Shown in pieces: positions 35,511 to 43,098 of a stretch of 64,000 bases of DNA. Both the position numbers and the translations under genes were made by a program. The notes under the pieces are model-generated. The model saw only the letters and a list, made by a program, of their open reading frames with translations. It made no database searches and was not told where the DNA came from. The DNA is from Microbispora sp. H13382 (GTDB taxonomy: Bacteria; Actinomycetota; Actinomycetes; Streptosporangiales; Streptosporangiaceae). Position 1 is the first letter of the stretch. Each line of letters begins with the position of its first letter. Where the stretch lies: the NCBI RefSeq assembly GCF_014161445.1, contig NZ_JABBXA010000011.1, positions 62,001 to 126,000 of the forward strand, written 5' to 3'.

Positions 35511-36512
35511 ATGGCCCACGAGATCGAGATCTTCGCCGACGGCTCCGCTGGATTCGCCGCTGCGACCAGGCCCGGCTGGCACCGGCTCGGCTACACCGCT
35601 CCCGGCCCGATGACGTCCGAGGAGCTCCTGACCCGCGCACAGCTCGCCGCATGGAACGTCCGCAAGGTGCCGGTCGGCACGGTCACCGATCCGGACACCG
35701 GGCGGCCCGTGACCGCAGAGGAGGACTTCCTGGTCGTCCGTACCAACCCGGTGACGGGCGAGCCGGAACGGCTCGGCATGGTCGGAAAGGACTACAAGAT
35801 CGTCCAAAACGAGGAGGTTGCCGAGTTCCTGCAGACTCTGGTTGACGAGTCTGGGGCGATCTTCGACACAGGTGGCTCACTGAACGGCGGACGGCGCGTG
35901 TTCGTCACGATGCGCCTGCCCGAGCCGCTGATGGTCGGCGGCTTCGATCGGGTCGACCTGTACCTGGCGGCGTTCTCCCGGCATGACGGCTGGGGCGCGT
36001 TCACCACGGTCGCCACCCCTGTCCGGGTGGTGTGCGCGAACACCGAACGCGCCGCGCTGCGGAACCACGCATCGATGTTCAAGGTCCGCCACACGGGCCA
36101 TATCGCGGGCCGGATCGCCGAGGCGCGTGAGGCGCTGAAGCTGACGTGGCGGCACGGCGAGGCGTTCGCCGCCGAGGCCGAAAAACTGCTCGCCACGCCG
36201 ATGGACCTGAAGGAGTTCCGGCAGTTCGCCACCACCCTTCACCCGGTGCCCACAGACGCGAAACCCGTTACCCGCCGCAACTACGAGCTGGCGATGCGCC
36301 AGCTGGAGCTGTTGTTCACCGACGCGCCGACGAACGAGTCGATCCGGGGAACCCGCTGGGCGGCCTACAACGCGGTGACCGAGCGCCTGGATCACCGCAG
36401 CCCTGTCATCGGCCGCCGCGAGGCCGACATCGTGCGGGCCGAGCGTGCGCTGCTGGACGACCACGCCCACTCGAAGATCAAAACGCGAGCGTTCCAGTTG
36501 CTCACCGCCTGA
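35511..36512 (+). CDS. DUF932 phage/plasmid-like protein (TIGR03299)
   Basis: This 333-aa protein starts at ATG 35511, with AAGGAGG at 35497-35503. It has a typical DUF932 layout: GWHRLGYTAPGPMTSEELL at the start, the repeated-strand core (GMVGKDYKIVQNEEVAEFLQ, GGRRVFVTMRLP), the conserved TPVRVVCANTERAAL, then a helical tail with YELAMRQLELLF and GTRWAAYNAVTER. Such proteins are widespread on phages, plasmids and integrative elements of actinobacteria; their activity is not established. It begins a run of element genes from 35.5 to 39.0 kb. Confidence 0.85.
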   Translation: MAHEIEIFADGSAGFAAATRPGWHRLGYTAPGPMTSEELLTRAQLAAWNVRKVPVGTVTDPDTGRPVTAEEDFLVVRTNPVTGEPERLGMVGKDYKIVQNEEVAEFLQTLVDESGAIFDTGGSLNGGRRVFVTMRLPEPLMVGGFDRVDLYLAAFSRHDGWGAFTTVATPVRVVCANTERAALRNHASMFKVRHTGHIAGRIAEAREALKLTWRHGEAFAAEAEKLLATPMDLKEFRQFATTLHPVPTDAKPVTRRNYELAMRQLELLFTDAPTNESIRGTRWAAYNAVTERLDHRSPVIGRREADIVRAERALLDDHAHSKIKTRAFQLLTA

Positions 36513-36546
36513 CCGGGCGCTCGGCTTCCCCACCTCCCCCTTGCTC

Positions 36547-36580
36547 GTCCGGTACGGCTCGGCGCGGGGCCGTACCGGAC
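36547..36580. terminator. 12-bp-stem hairpin after the DUF932 gene
   Basis: GTCCGGTACGGC at 36547-36558 pairs exactly with GCCGTACCGGAC at 36569-36580 over a 10-nt loop. It lies between the DUF932 stop and the next start at 36677. Confidence 0.68.
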
Positions 36581-36676
36581 CCCATCCCCCCGGAAACCGC
36601 ACCTCGGTTCCGGACCAACCCACGCAGTCGCAGCACGGGCCCGACGCCCCTCAGAGCATCGATCGAAGGAGAAACC

Positions 36677-37111
36677 ATGGGACCGTTCGAGCAGATCGCT
36701 ATCGACTACCTCATCGACGCCACTCGCACCCTGGACGAAGCCGCCAGCCACTTCGCGTCCGCGTGGGAGACGGGGGAGTGCGTTACCGCCGAGGAGTTGT
36801 CCCGCGCCGCCGTCGCGCAGCACCTTCGGGACTGGTGGCAGCAGGTCATGAACCAGATCGATGCTGATGAGGCGGTCGACATCGTGACCGCGATCATGGA
36901 GAGCCGCCGGGCCGCCGAAGCGTACCTGATCAATGCCAGCCAGCTCTCGTACGGCGAACTGTTCACCCAGGCCATGGCCCAGGCCCGCCGTCAGGCCGCC
37001 CGGCAGTTCCTGGACTCCACCCGGCATCTCGCCGAGGCACTCACCGGCCCCACCTCCGCAGGCCGCTCGGTCCTCGCCACCAGTGCGTCCGGTGGGGAGC
37101 GCCGGGTGTGA
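36677..37111 (+). CDS. Small WW-motif helical protein (copy A0)
   Basis: This 144-aa, fully helical protein starts at ATG 36677, with AAGGAGA upstream. The central pattern VAQHLRDWWQQVMNQIDADEAVDIVTAI...ELFTQAMAQARRQAARQFLDSTR matches two genes downstream (37142 and 38298): a paired Trp, an acidic helix, then a LF..A......A..FL ending. No function or named family is recognised. It is the most diverged of three copies. Confidence 0.62.
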   Translation: MGPFEQIAIDYLIDATRTLDEAASHFASAWETGECVTAEELSRAAVAQHLRDWWQQVMNQIDADEAVDIVTAIMESRRAAEAYLINASQLSYGELFTQAMAQARRQAARQFLDSTRHLAEALTGPTSAGRSVLATSASGGERRV

Positions 37112-37141
37112 ACGCCCCTGCAAACCAGTTCCAGAAAGGAC

Positions 37142-37768
37142 ATGACCACCATGAACGTCGGTACCGAGTCCGCCACCGGCGACGCAGCGGGCGAACCCGC
37201 CGGGGGACCGCAGCTCGCCCAACTGTGGGAGCCGAGCGGTCCTGTAGTGCCGGACAACTCCGCGCCTCCGGACGCTCCCACCGCCTCGACCACCGTCCCG
37301 AGCTTCGCGGACACGTTCGCCGGGCCGGAGGCCCCGGACGGCGTCGAAGCCGAGGGGCTGGCGGTCCCGGTCGCTGAGCTCGTCGCCCACGCCCGGCACG
37401 CCGACTACGCGGCATCGGCCGCGTTGGTCTGCCATATCCAGCGCGGCCACCGGCTCACCTCCGAGCCCCTCTACAGCGCGGTCTACTCCCACGCCCTGCG
37501 CACCTGGTGGGAATTCGTCCCGGCCCAGATCAGCGCGAACAGCGTCGACGTCGCGCACGCCGTCCGGCGAGTTCGCGCGTGGGCGCGGCACTACCTGACA
37601 GGCGAACCGGCCGCCGCACGGCCGGGAACCCTGTTCGACCACGCGCTCGCGCATGCCTCCCGGGCCGTCGCCCGCCACTTCCTGGCCGCCTCGGGCGAAC
37701 TCCTCGCCAGCCGCGCGAACGCCGAGACGGCTACCGCCGAACCCAGCCAGCACCAGACCGGCCAATGA
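37142..37768 (+). CDS. WW-motif helical protein (copy A1)
   Basis: This 208-aa protein starts at ATG 37142, with AAAGGA upstream. About 75 Pro/Ala-rich residues precede a helical domain: LYSAVYSHALRTWWEFVPAQI, VDVAHAVRRVRAWARHYLTG, TLFDHALAHASRAVARHFLAASGE. The domain is shared with the gene at 38298 in the same order. It is followed after 83 bp by a DGWHRIARA protein, an arrangement repeated once more downstream. The function is unknown. Confidence 0.65.
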   Translation: MTTMNVGTESATGDAAGEPAGGPQLAQLWEPSGPVVPDNSAPPDAPTASTTVPSFADTFAGPEAPDGVEAEGLAVPVAELVAHARHADYAASAALVCHIQRGHRLTSEPLYSAVYSHALRTWWEFVPAQISANSVDVAHAVRRVRAWARHYLTGEPAAARPGTLFDHALAHASRAVARHFLAASGELLASRANAETATAEPSQHQTGQ

Positions 37769-37851
37769 GTCAACCGGCCTACCTCAACTCCGCGAGACCG
37801 GCTTCTTCTGGCCGGCTGCCTGAAGCACCTCCCAGAAAGGAACCGTTCACC

Positions 37852-38232
37852 ATGACCACCACCCGCGCCGACGCGAGCCGGGACGACACCGAGGCGTTCC
37901 GCTTCCTGGCCTGGGCCTGGAACGTCACCGCCGCCAAGACGTACGCCAACGGCAGGACACCCGAGGGGCGGCTGTCCCCTCGCGCATGGGCAGGCTTCCT
38001 ATCCGCGATCTGGATAAACGAAGACCACACCAGCGAGGTGGACCTTTCGGCCCCGCTCATCGCCGTCCCTATCCCGAACGCCGGGCCCTTCATCATCGAC
38101 GGCTGGCACCGGATCGCCCGCGCCCTGCGCGAGCAGGTTGCCGAGCTATCGGTGATCATCCTGACCGAGCAGGAGGAATACGACTGCCGAATCTACGGCG
38201 GCGACAAGGTTCCCACCGCCCGGTTCCGCTGA
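37852..38232 (+). CDS. ParB/sulfiredoxin-fold-like protein (copy B1)
   Basis: This 126-aa protein starts at ATG 37852, with AAAGGA upstream. The N-terminus FRFLAWAWNVTAAKTYANGR leads to DLSAPLIAVPIPNAGPFIIDGWHRIARALREQVAELSVIILTEQEE. The segment strand-IDGWHRIARAL-helix-strand corresponds to the ParB N-domain motif (DGxHRxxA), which in ParB binds CTP and elsewhere serves nucleases or kinases. There is no HTH, so this is not a partition ParB. It has a close paralogue at 38696. The role in the element is unknown. Confidence 0.65.
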   Translation: MTTTRADASRDDTEAFRFLAWAWNVTAAKTYANGRTPEGRLSPRAWAGFLSAIWINEDHTSEVDLSAPLIAVPIPNAGPFIIDGWHRIARALREQVAELSVIILTEQEEYDCRIYGGDKVPTARFR

Positions 38233-38297
38233 CCCCATCCCAACCGGCGGCCGGGCGGCGATCCGGCCCCATCACCCGTACCAAGGAGCGATCAATC

Positions 38298-38699
38298 ATG
38301 GAAACGCTGGAAGCACTCATACGGCGCAACGAGCGCACCAGCCGGGCCAAGTACGAAGCGGCTGCGGCCGAGCTGACCCGCCAGCTCGAAAGGCGTTACC
38401 GGCTGACGTCCACGGTCCTGCAGGAAGTGACCTACGCCCAGGCCCATCACGTGTGGTGGGACATGGTGCTCATGCAGACCGACAAGTACGACGTGGAGGT
38501 AGAGGAGGCTCTCGGCATTGTCCGGTCCTGGACCACCCGCTACGTGGAGACTGCCCTGCCCGGGGCCGTACCCCTTCCCCGTGCGGCGGAGACTGGGGTC
38601 ACAGCCGCCGACCTGTTCGAGCATGCCTTGTCCGTCACCGGCCTGGAGGCAGGCCACCGCTTCCTGTCAGCCACTGAGGGCGGTCGGGCGGCATCATGA
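38298..38699 (+). CDS. WW-motif helical protein (copy A2)
   Basis: This 133-aa protein starts at ATG 38298, with AAGGAG at a spacing of about 9. The domain VTYAQAHHVWWDMVLMQTDKYDVEVEEALGIVRSWTTRYVE...DLFEHALSVTGLEAGHRFLSATE parallels copy A1, without its Pro-rich N-terminus. It is coupled by an ATGA overlap to copy B2. The function is unknown. Confidence 0.66.
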   Translation: METLEALIRRNERTSRAKYEAAAAELTRQLERRYRLTSTVLQEVTYAQAHHVWWDMVLMQTDKYDVEVEEALGIVRSWTTRYVETALPGAVPLPRAAETGVTAADLFEHALSVTGLEAGHRFLSATEGGRAAS

Positions 38700-39049
38700 T
38701 GACCGAGGTCGAGACATTCCGCCTGATGGGGTGGACCTGGGACGTTTCCGCCGCCAAGAAGTACGCGGCAAGTCGTCACCCGGGTGGGCACCTGCGGCCG
38801 CGTCACTGGGCCGGTCTGCTCGCCCTGATCGACGTCGACCAGGCGCACGCCGAGCTGGTGGACCTGAGCGAGCCGTTGATCGCCGTACCAGCCTCACCCC
38901 GGGGTGGAGCGCTGGTGATCGATGGCTGGCACCGTATCGCCCGTGCGTTGCGGGAAGGGGTCACCGAGTTGCCGGTGATCTTGTTGAGCAAGGAAGAGGA
39001 GTACGCCTGCCGGATTCACGGCGGGAGCAGGTGCTACGGCTGGGCATAG
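38696..39049 (+). CDS. ParB/sulfiredoxin-fold-like protein (copy B2)
   Basis: This 117-aa protein starts at ATG 38696, overlapping the A2 stop; ATG 38699 is also possible. It has the same plan as B1: FRLMGWTWDVSAAKKYAASR, then VDLSEPLIAVP, then GALVIDGWHRIARALREGV and an EEEYACRIHGG ending. The strict conservation of the IDGWHRIARALRE motif between the copies suggests that it matters functionally, for example for nucleotide binding. Confidence 0.68.
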   Translation: MMTEVETFRLMGWTWDVSAAKKYAASRHPGGHLRPRHWAGLLALIDVDQAHAELVDLSEPLIAVPASPRGGALVIDGWHRIARALREGVTELPVILLSKEEEYACRIHGGSRCYGWA

Positions 39050-39152
39050 CTGCCCGGCGGTGCAGGTGGTGTGCCCCGGTCGTGCAGGACATGTGCGCGG
39101 CCGGGGCGTACCTCCTGCACCACCGGAGGCAGATGACCGGATCGGACAAGCT

Positions 39153-40103
39153 TCATTGGGGCGGAGAGGAAGCGGAGGCGGCGCGCTGCTGCTGAAGCCG
39201 CTTACGGAGCGCATCGAGGGACACCTTTCCTTGCGGCGTCTCGACCCGCCAGAAGGTCCAGCCGTTCACCTCGTACCCCGCTAGCTCCTGCGCGGGGTTG
39301 GACACCGCCTCGCGCCGCGTACCACGGAACTGGAGGCTGCCGTCGGGATTGACCACGGCTGTGTCTGTGTGGGACCGCGACTTGGGGACGAGGACCGTCC
39401 CGGGAGGCACCAGGCCCTCTCGAACCAGGTCGATCAACTTGATGTCGCTCTTGGTCTTCGTGGACTTCTTCCCCTTCGGCGTCGCCGCGCTTGGGCTCGA
39501 GGTCGCGACGACAGGACGGCCAACCTCGCTGGTCGTCTTTCCTCGCTGGCTCTTTCGCAAGTCGAAGACCCGCCGCCCGGCGATGGTAGGGGTGGCGGTG
39601 AGCCTGTGGCCGAGGATGTGCAGCGTGTGCAACACCGGGGGAATGTAGGTGCGCAGGCTGAGCTGCTCCTCGATGGAGATGCTGTCGTCCTGGGGCCGGT
39701 TGCCGTTGTGCAGTTGGACCTGGCCCGAGGCGTGCAGCAGGTCGTAGAGGTGGCCTTCCAGCCAGCCGGCCTCGGCGCTGTTCAGCGTCTTCTTCGAGTC
39801 TCGGCGTATGAGGATCGCCCGATACCAATGATCGCGGGCCTTGAGGTGTTCACGGAGACGGCTGCGCAGTCCCCGGGAGGCGGCCTTGCCCACGTAGGCG
39901 CCCCACCGGCCCACGAGGTCGGGGCGGTCGAGGAGCAGGTAGACACCAGGCACGTCCCACTCGGGATCCAGGCGGGTCAGGGTGGCGCGTTCGGTGACCA
40001 CGATCCCGACCACCGAGTGCTCAACGGTGATCACGAAAGGGCCGTCCAGCGTCAGGGGAAGGGACACGCTCAGATGCGCAGTGGTGGGCTCCTGTACCTG
40101 CAT
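39153..40103 (-). CDS. GIY-YIG nuclease with C-terminal RAMA domain
   Basis: This 316-aa protein starts at ATG 40103, with GGAGG 10 nt upstream. After a short beta-rich N-terminus comes PGVYLLLDRPDLVGRWGAYVGKA, the GIY-YIG signature with GVY and YVG, followed by LRSRLREHL and a glutamate-containing helix (NSAEAGWLEGHLYDLL). These are consistent with a metal-dependent endonuclease. The C-terminus IKLIDLVREGLVPPGTVL...VNPDGSLQFRG...YEVNGWTFWRV is a RAMA domain (restriction enzyme and adenine methylase associated), thought to recognise modified DNA or assist restriction enzymes. The combination suggests a modification-dependent or defence nuclease carried by the element. It is divergent from the gene at 40347. 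Confidence 0.78.
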   Translation of the reverse strand: MQVQEPTTAHLSVSLPLTLDGPFVITVEHSVVGIVVTERATLTRLDPEWDVPGVYLLLDRPDLVGRWGAYVGKAASRGLRSRLREHLKARDHWYRAILIRRDSKKTLNSAEAGWLEGHLYDLLHASGQVQLHNGNRPQDDSISIEEQLSLRTYIPPVLHTLHILGHRLTATPTIAGRRVFDLRKSQRGKTTSEVGRPVVATSSPSAATPKGKKSTKTKSDIKLIDLVREGLVPPGTVLVPKSRSHTDTAVVNPDGSLQFRGTRREAVSNPAQELAGYEVNGWTFWRVETPQGKVSLDALRKRLQQQRAASASSPPQ

Positions 40104-40346
40104 GCCCCCGGGCCTCCTTTGATCACGAGCGAACCGAGATCTTCTTGGAGGGTACCGAAGCGATACCGTCACCGGTCGTGTGTCGCGAACGGTTCGCACT
40201 CAGTCCGTTGGAGCTGCCAAGCGCTCCGTCTGAGCTGGAGTCGAACTCTCATGCCGATGTGCGGATGCCTACGAGTGACGGCGAGCCAGTTCTGTCGGTG
40301 CATGCGCATACATTGCCGCTGTCCGAGTCAAGAGCAGGGGGCAGAG

Positions 40347-41069
40347 ATGTTCGATCGCGACGTGGACTATCCGACAGCGGTTGCTAGCCATGACGAAGAG
40401 GGAGTGGACGCGGCCATCGACTGGTGCTGCCAGCACTTGGAGGACGGCGACACGCTGACCGTATGGACCGGGTATAAGTCTGACCTGCAGACTGCCTCGC
40501 AGCTGGAACAGCTCGTGAATCGGCACTCCAACGTCAAGCATGTCATCGGCAGGGGCGGCGGGTCCGTCCGTGGCAAAGGCCCGGTGCTGATGGCGTGGGC
40601 AGGCATGGACGACATCGGGAAGCTGGTGCGGTACGGCGGCCACAAAATCCGGGCGCTGTGCGTTATCGCCTGGAACGAGGATGCGATCAGGCCGTGGGTA
40701 TCAGCCGCAAGGCCAACGGTCCTCGGTGATGGCTCGGCATGGGAGGGCTCGACACCCGAGCTGGACCCCGTTGTTGTTGAGGAGATGAAGAGCCTCACCC
40801 TGACGGTCAACCACAACAACACCATCTCGGCAGGCTTCGAGAAAGACAAGGTCGTGAGCACCCTGCTCGCACTTCATGACGCTGGCATCCGAATGGATGG
40901 TGTGGCGATGCAGGGCTGGGCCCTCGCAAACGGGTGGTCCGGTAAGAACCCTAAACACCTGGCCAAGTACGTGGAGGACATCAACGCAGGCAAGCGCCCC
41001 CGTTGCAATCACGTGCTCCGAGCGGACTACATCGACGACCTTCGGCGCCGAGCTGCGGAGGGCGAGTAG
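40347..41069 (+). CDS. Unrecognised element protein
   Basis: This 240-aa protein starts at ATG 40347, with AGGGGG 7 nt upstream; the longer open frame upstream is a shadow of the nuclease gene. Visible blocks are DAAIDWCCQHLEDGDTLTVWTGYKSDL, VIGRGGGSVRGKGPVLMAWAGMDDIGKL, and a C-terminal segment (MQGWALANGWSGKNPKHLAKYVEDINAGKRPRC). The middle has a P-loop-like glycine run, but no true Walker A. No family is recognised. It faces the type IV secretion operon tail-to-tail. Confidence 0.6.
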   Translation: MFDRDVDYPTAVASHDEEGVDAAIDWCCQHLEDGDTLTVWTGYKSDLQTASQLEQLVNRHSNVKHVIGRGGGSVRGKGPVLMAWAGMDDIGKLVRYGGHKIRALCVIAWNEDAIRPWVSAARPTVLGDGSAWEGSTPELDPVVVEEMKSLTLTVNHNNTISAGFEKDKVVSTLLALHDAGIRMDGVAMQGWALANGWSGKNPKHLAKYVEDINAGKRPRCNHVLRADYIDDLRRRAAEGE

Positions 41070-41267
41070 AGTCCCACCGTCCCTGAGCCTCCTATCCCTC
41101 GAGGAATTCTCCGCGATCTGGCTTCCGCCGGGCGAGCTGGGTGAGCGGAGTCTTGTAGCCGCGCCCGAGGCGGCGGGGTTCTTGTCCCCGGAACGAGCGA
41201 GCAGGCTGCTGGCCAGTCTTGCCGCTCGCGACCCCGGGACTGTGCACCTGGAAGACGGCCTGTCTCC

Positions 41268-42185
41268 CTAACGAGCTTCAGAGGCGATCGGCCGCGTGAA
41301 GCCGACGAGGTCTGCCCGCTCGTACAGTGCGATTTTGACGACCTCGCGGCTGTTGGGGGCGTGAATCATCTGCCCGTTCCCGATGACGATGCCGACGTGG
41401 CCGGGGCCATCCTGCTCCATTCGGAAGAAGGCCAGGTCTCCTGGCTGCTCCTGCCCGGCTGGGATGCGCGAGCCGTGCCGCCATTGGTCGGCGGCGACGC
41501 GGGGGATGGTGATTCCGGCGGCCTGGAAGGCGCGCATCGTGAGGCCGGAGCAGTCGAAGGCGGCCGGACCTTCGGCTCCCCATCGGTACGGTTTGCCGAG
41601 CTGGGCGTAGGCGTAGGCGATGACGGCGGCGACCTGCTCGCCGGGGATGACGGGCACGCAGGAGCCGGTGAACGTGTCGACTACCTGCTGGGCGAGCGCT
41701 TCCCATCGCGCGTATGCGTTGGGGGTGGCGGATCGCTGGACGGCTTGGGCGGCTTTGGTGAGCGGAAGCTGTTCCCACCTGCGTACGGTGACGAGCCGCT
41801 TGTAGAAGCTGCGGGAGGCGTAGGCCGGGTCGAGGATCTGCTCGGGAGTTCCCCAGCCTTGGGAGGGACGCTGTTGGAACAGCCCGAGGGAGTCCAGGTG
41901 CCCATGCGGGAGGTTGCGCAGCCCGGATTCCTGGAGGGCGGTGGCGACGGCGATGACGGCGGCACGGGCCGGAAGCCCGAGCTGCAAGGCGGTCTGGATG
42001 ATAAGGGTGGCGTTTCCGCGCTGTTCCTCGTCCAGCTCCGCGACAGCCCCGGACCGGATATCAGCGGGCGCGGCGAGGACGCAGGTCGTGTCTCCGCCGG
42101 AGCTGGTGAACATGCCGGTGGCTGCTGCGGTGAAGGCGATGACGAAGAGCAGGAGTACGGCGGCGCCGGCCGCGGCGGCGTTCAT
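41268..42185 (-). CDS. Conjugation cell-wall hydrolase (lysozyme-like plus NlpC/P60)
   Basis: This 305-aa protein starts at ATG 42185, with GGAGGAG upstream. An N-terminal membrane anchor (AAVLLLFVIAFTAAATGMF) is followed by a transglycosylase-like region (AVIAVATALQESGLRNLPHG...SLGLFQQRPSQGWG). A C-terminal NlpC/P60 peptidase follows, with catalytic Cys in FDCSGLTMRAF and His in GPGHVGIVIGNG. Such two-domain proteins open peptidoglycan for the conjugation machine, the role of VirB1 in other systems. It is the last gene of the secretion operon, coupled by ATGA. Confidence 0.87.
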   Translation of the reverse strand: MNAAAAGAAVLLLFVIAFTAAATGMFTSSGGDTTCVLAAPADIRSGAVAELDEEQRGNATLIIQTALQLGLPARAAVIAVATALQESGLRNLPHGHLDSLGLFQQRPSQGWGTPEQILDPAYASRSFYKRLVTVRRWEQLPLTKAAQAVQRSATPNAYARWEALAQQVVDTFTGSCVPVIPGEQVAAVIAYAYAQLGKPYRWGAEGPAAFDCSGLTMRAFQAAGITIPRVAADQWRHGSRIPAGQEQPGDLAFFRMEQDGPGHVGIVIGNGQMIHAPNSREVVKIALYERADLVGFTRPIASEAR

Positions 42186-43078
42186 CTCTCCTCCCCTTCG
42201 GGGCCGTCCGTAGCCGAGCCGAGGAGCATCTCTGGCCAGGCAACGGCGAGCTCGGCGAGCCGGAGTCTGTTTCCGGTGGCACCAGCGGGGAGCCAGATTG
42301 GTCCGGCAGGGCCGTCGCCGAGGCTGGTGTGCGTGGCGGTGGCGACCGGCACTTCTACGCGATCGAGTCGCTGGCGGAGGTGGGCCTCGCGGGCGGTCCC
42401 GGGTAGCCAGATCAGCACGGGTGTGGTGATGCCGGTGGCCTCGGCCAGGTTGGCGTAGTCGTTGAGCTTGGCGGCCACCTTGGTCAGCGGTTCGGTCCCG
42501 GTGTCGTGTTCGAAGAAGAAGTCCAGCTCCCGGCCGTTTTCCGTCCAGCGGCCGTAGGCGTCGGGGCGGGCCAGGTCTCCCCACAGTTCGACGCAGCGAC
42601 GTTCGGGCCACCACTTCCGCACCGTCGCCTGGCTTTGGGAGCGGCGGGCGTAGGCGTGCAGGTCGGCGAAGAAGTCGTTCACCCCGATCTGATGGGCCAG
42701 CCGGGAGGACAGGCAGATCGCTATCGCGGTGTCGTAGCGGTAGCCGAGCTCGGCCACGGTGATGTTCCGGTTCGCGGCCAGGGCGGCGGCACCGGCCCGT
42801 CCTAGCACCCAGTGCGCAGGGGCTGATCCTGCGCCGTACGGTTTCCAGGGCCGGAACCGGGTGAGGGCACCGAGCCGGTGCAGGATGCCGAGGCGGCGGC
42901 GGGTCGGCTGGGGCAGCGTGAAGAAGATCTTCTGGATCTGGTGGGTCGTGAGGACCCGGTGCTCGTGGACGCAGGTAAGGATCCGGTAGTCGCGTTCGGT
43001 GAGGCGGGCGGCCAGCTCGGCGAGGGCGGCGGATTCGAGGCGGGATTGCCCGAGCTGAGCGCGGTGTGCTGGTGTCAT
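42182..43078 (-). CDS. Replication-relaxation family protein
   Basis: This 298-aa protein is read from ATG 43078, which follows a strong GAGGAGG very closely. A TTG start at 43102 overlapping the coupling-protein stop is the alternative. The winged-helix N-terminus LTERDYRILTCVHEHRVLTTHQIQKIFF and the later blocks ALAANRNITVAELGYRYD, HQIGVNDFFADL and RPDAYGRWTENGRELDFFFEHDTGTE match the replication-relaxation family of actinobacterial mobile elements. The last block resembles a nuclease-like core (E/D ligands). It might take part in nicking or processing of the transferred DNA. It lies between the coupling ATPase and the cell-wall hydrolase. Confidence 0.8.
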   Translation of the reverse strand: MTPAHRAQLGQSRLESAALAELAARLTERDYRILTCVHEHRVLTTHQIQKIFFTLPQPTRRRLGILHRLGALTRFRPWKPYGAGSAPAHWVLGRAGAAALAANRNITVAELGYRYDTAIAICLSSRLAHQIGVNDFFADLHAYARRSQSQATVRKWWPERRCVELWGDLARPDAYGRWTENGRELDFFFEHDTGTEPLTKVAAKLNDYANLAEATGITTPVLIWLPGTAREAHLRQRLDRVEVPVATATHTSLGDGPAGPIWLPAGATGNRLRLAELAVAWPEMLLGSATDGPEGEER

Positions 43079-43098
43079 CTTCCTCCTCGTGGTTGTGG

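Larger units (their letters stand above)
37142..39049 (+). repeat. Tandem duplication of a two-gene module (A1-B1, A2-B2)
   Basis: Genes 37142/37852 and 38298/38696 form two consecutive pairs. Each has a WW-motif helical protein followed by a ParB-like DGWHRIARA protein. The similarity is clear at protein level and not obvious as a long DNA repeat, so the duplication is old. Confidence 0.65.

Noticed and set aside
34148..35512. Minus-strand open frame of 454 codons
   Set aside because: Antisense to the acidic-linker protein; its Arg/Gly/Val repeats mirror the Asp/Ser/Pro linker codons.
36392..37765. Minus-strand open frame of 457 codons
   Set aside because: Antisense to three short genes with good ribosome sites and paralogue support; low-complexity product.
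37852..39049. Plasmid partition ParB genes
   Set aside because: The DGWHRIARA motif resembles the ParB N-domain, but the proteins are short, lack the HTH, and have no ParA neighbour.
41079..41271. Possible short plus-strand reading (LGERSLVAAPEAAGFLSPERASRLLASLAARDPG)
   Set aside because: Composition is plausible, but there is no start or ribosome site and it ends against the NlpC gene. It could be a remnant.
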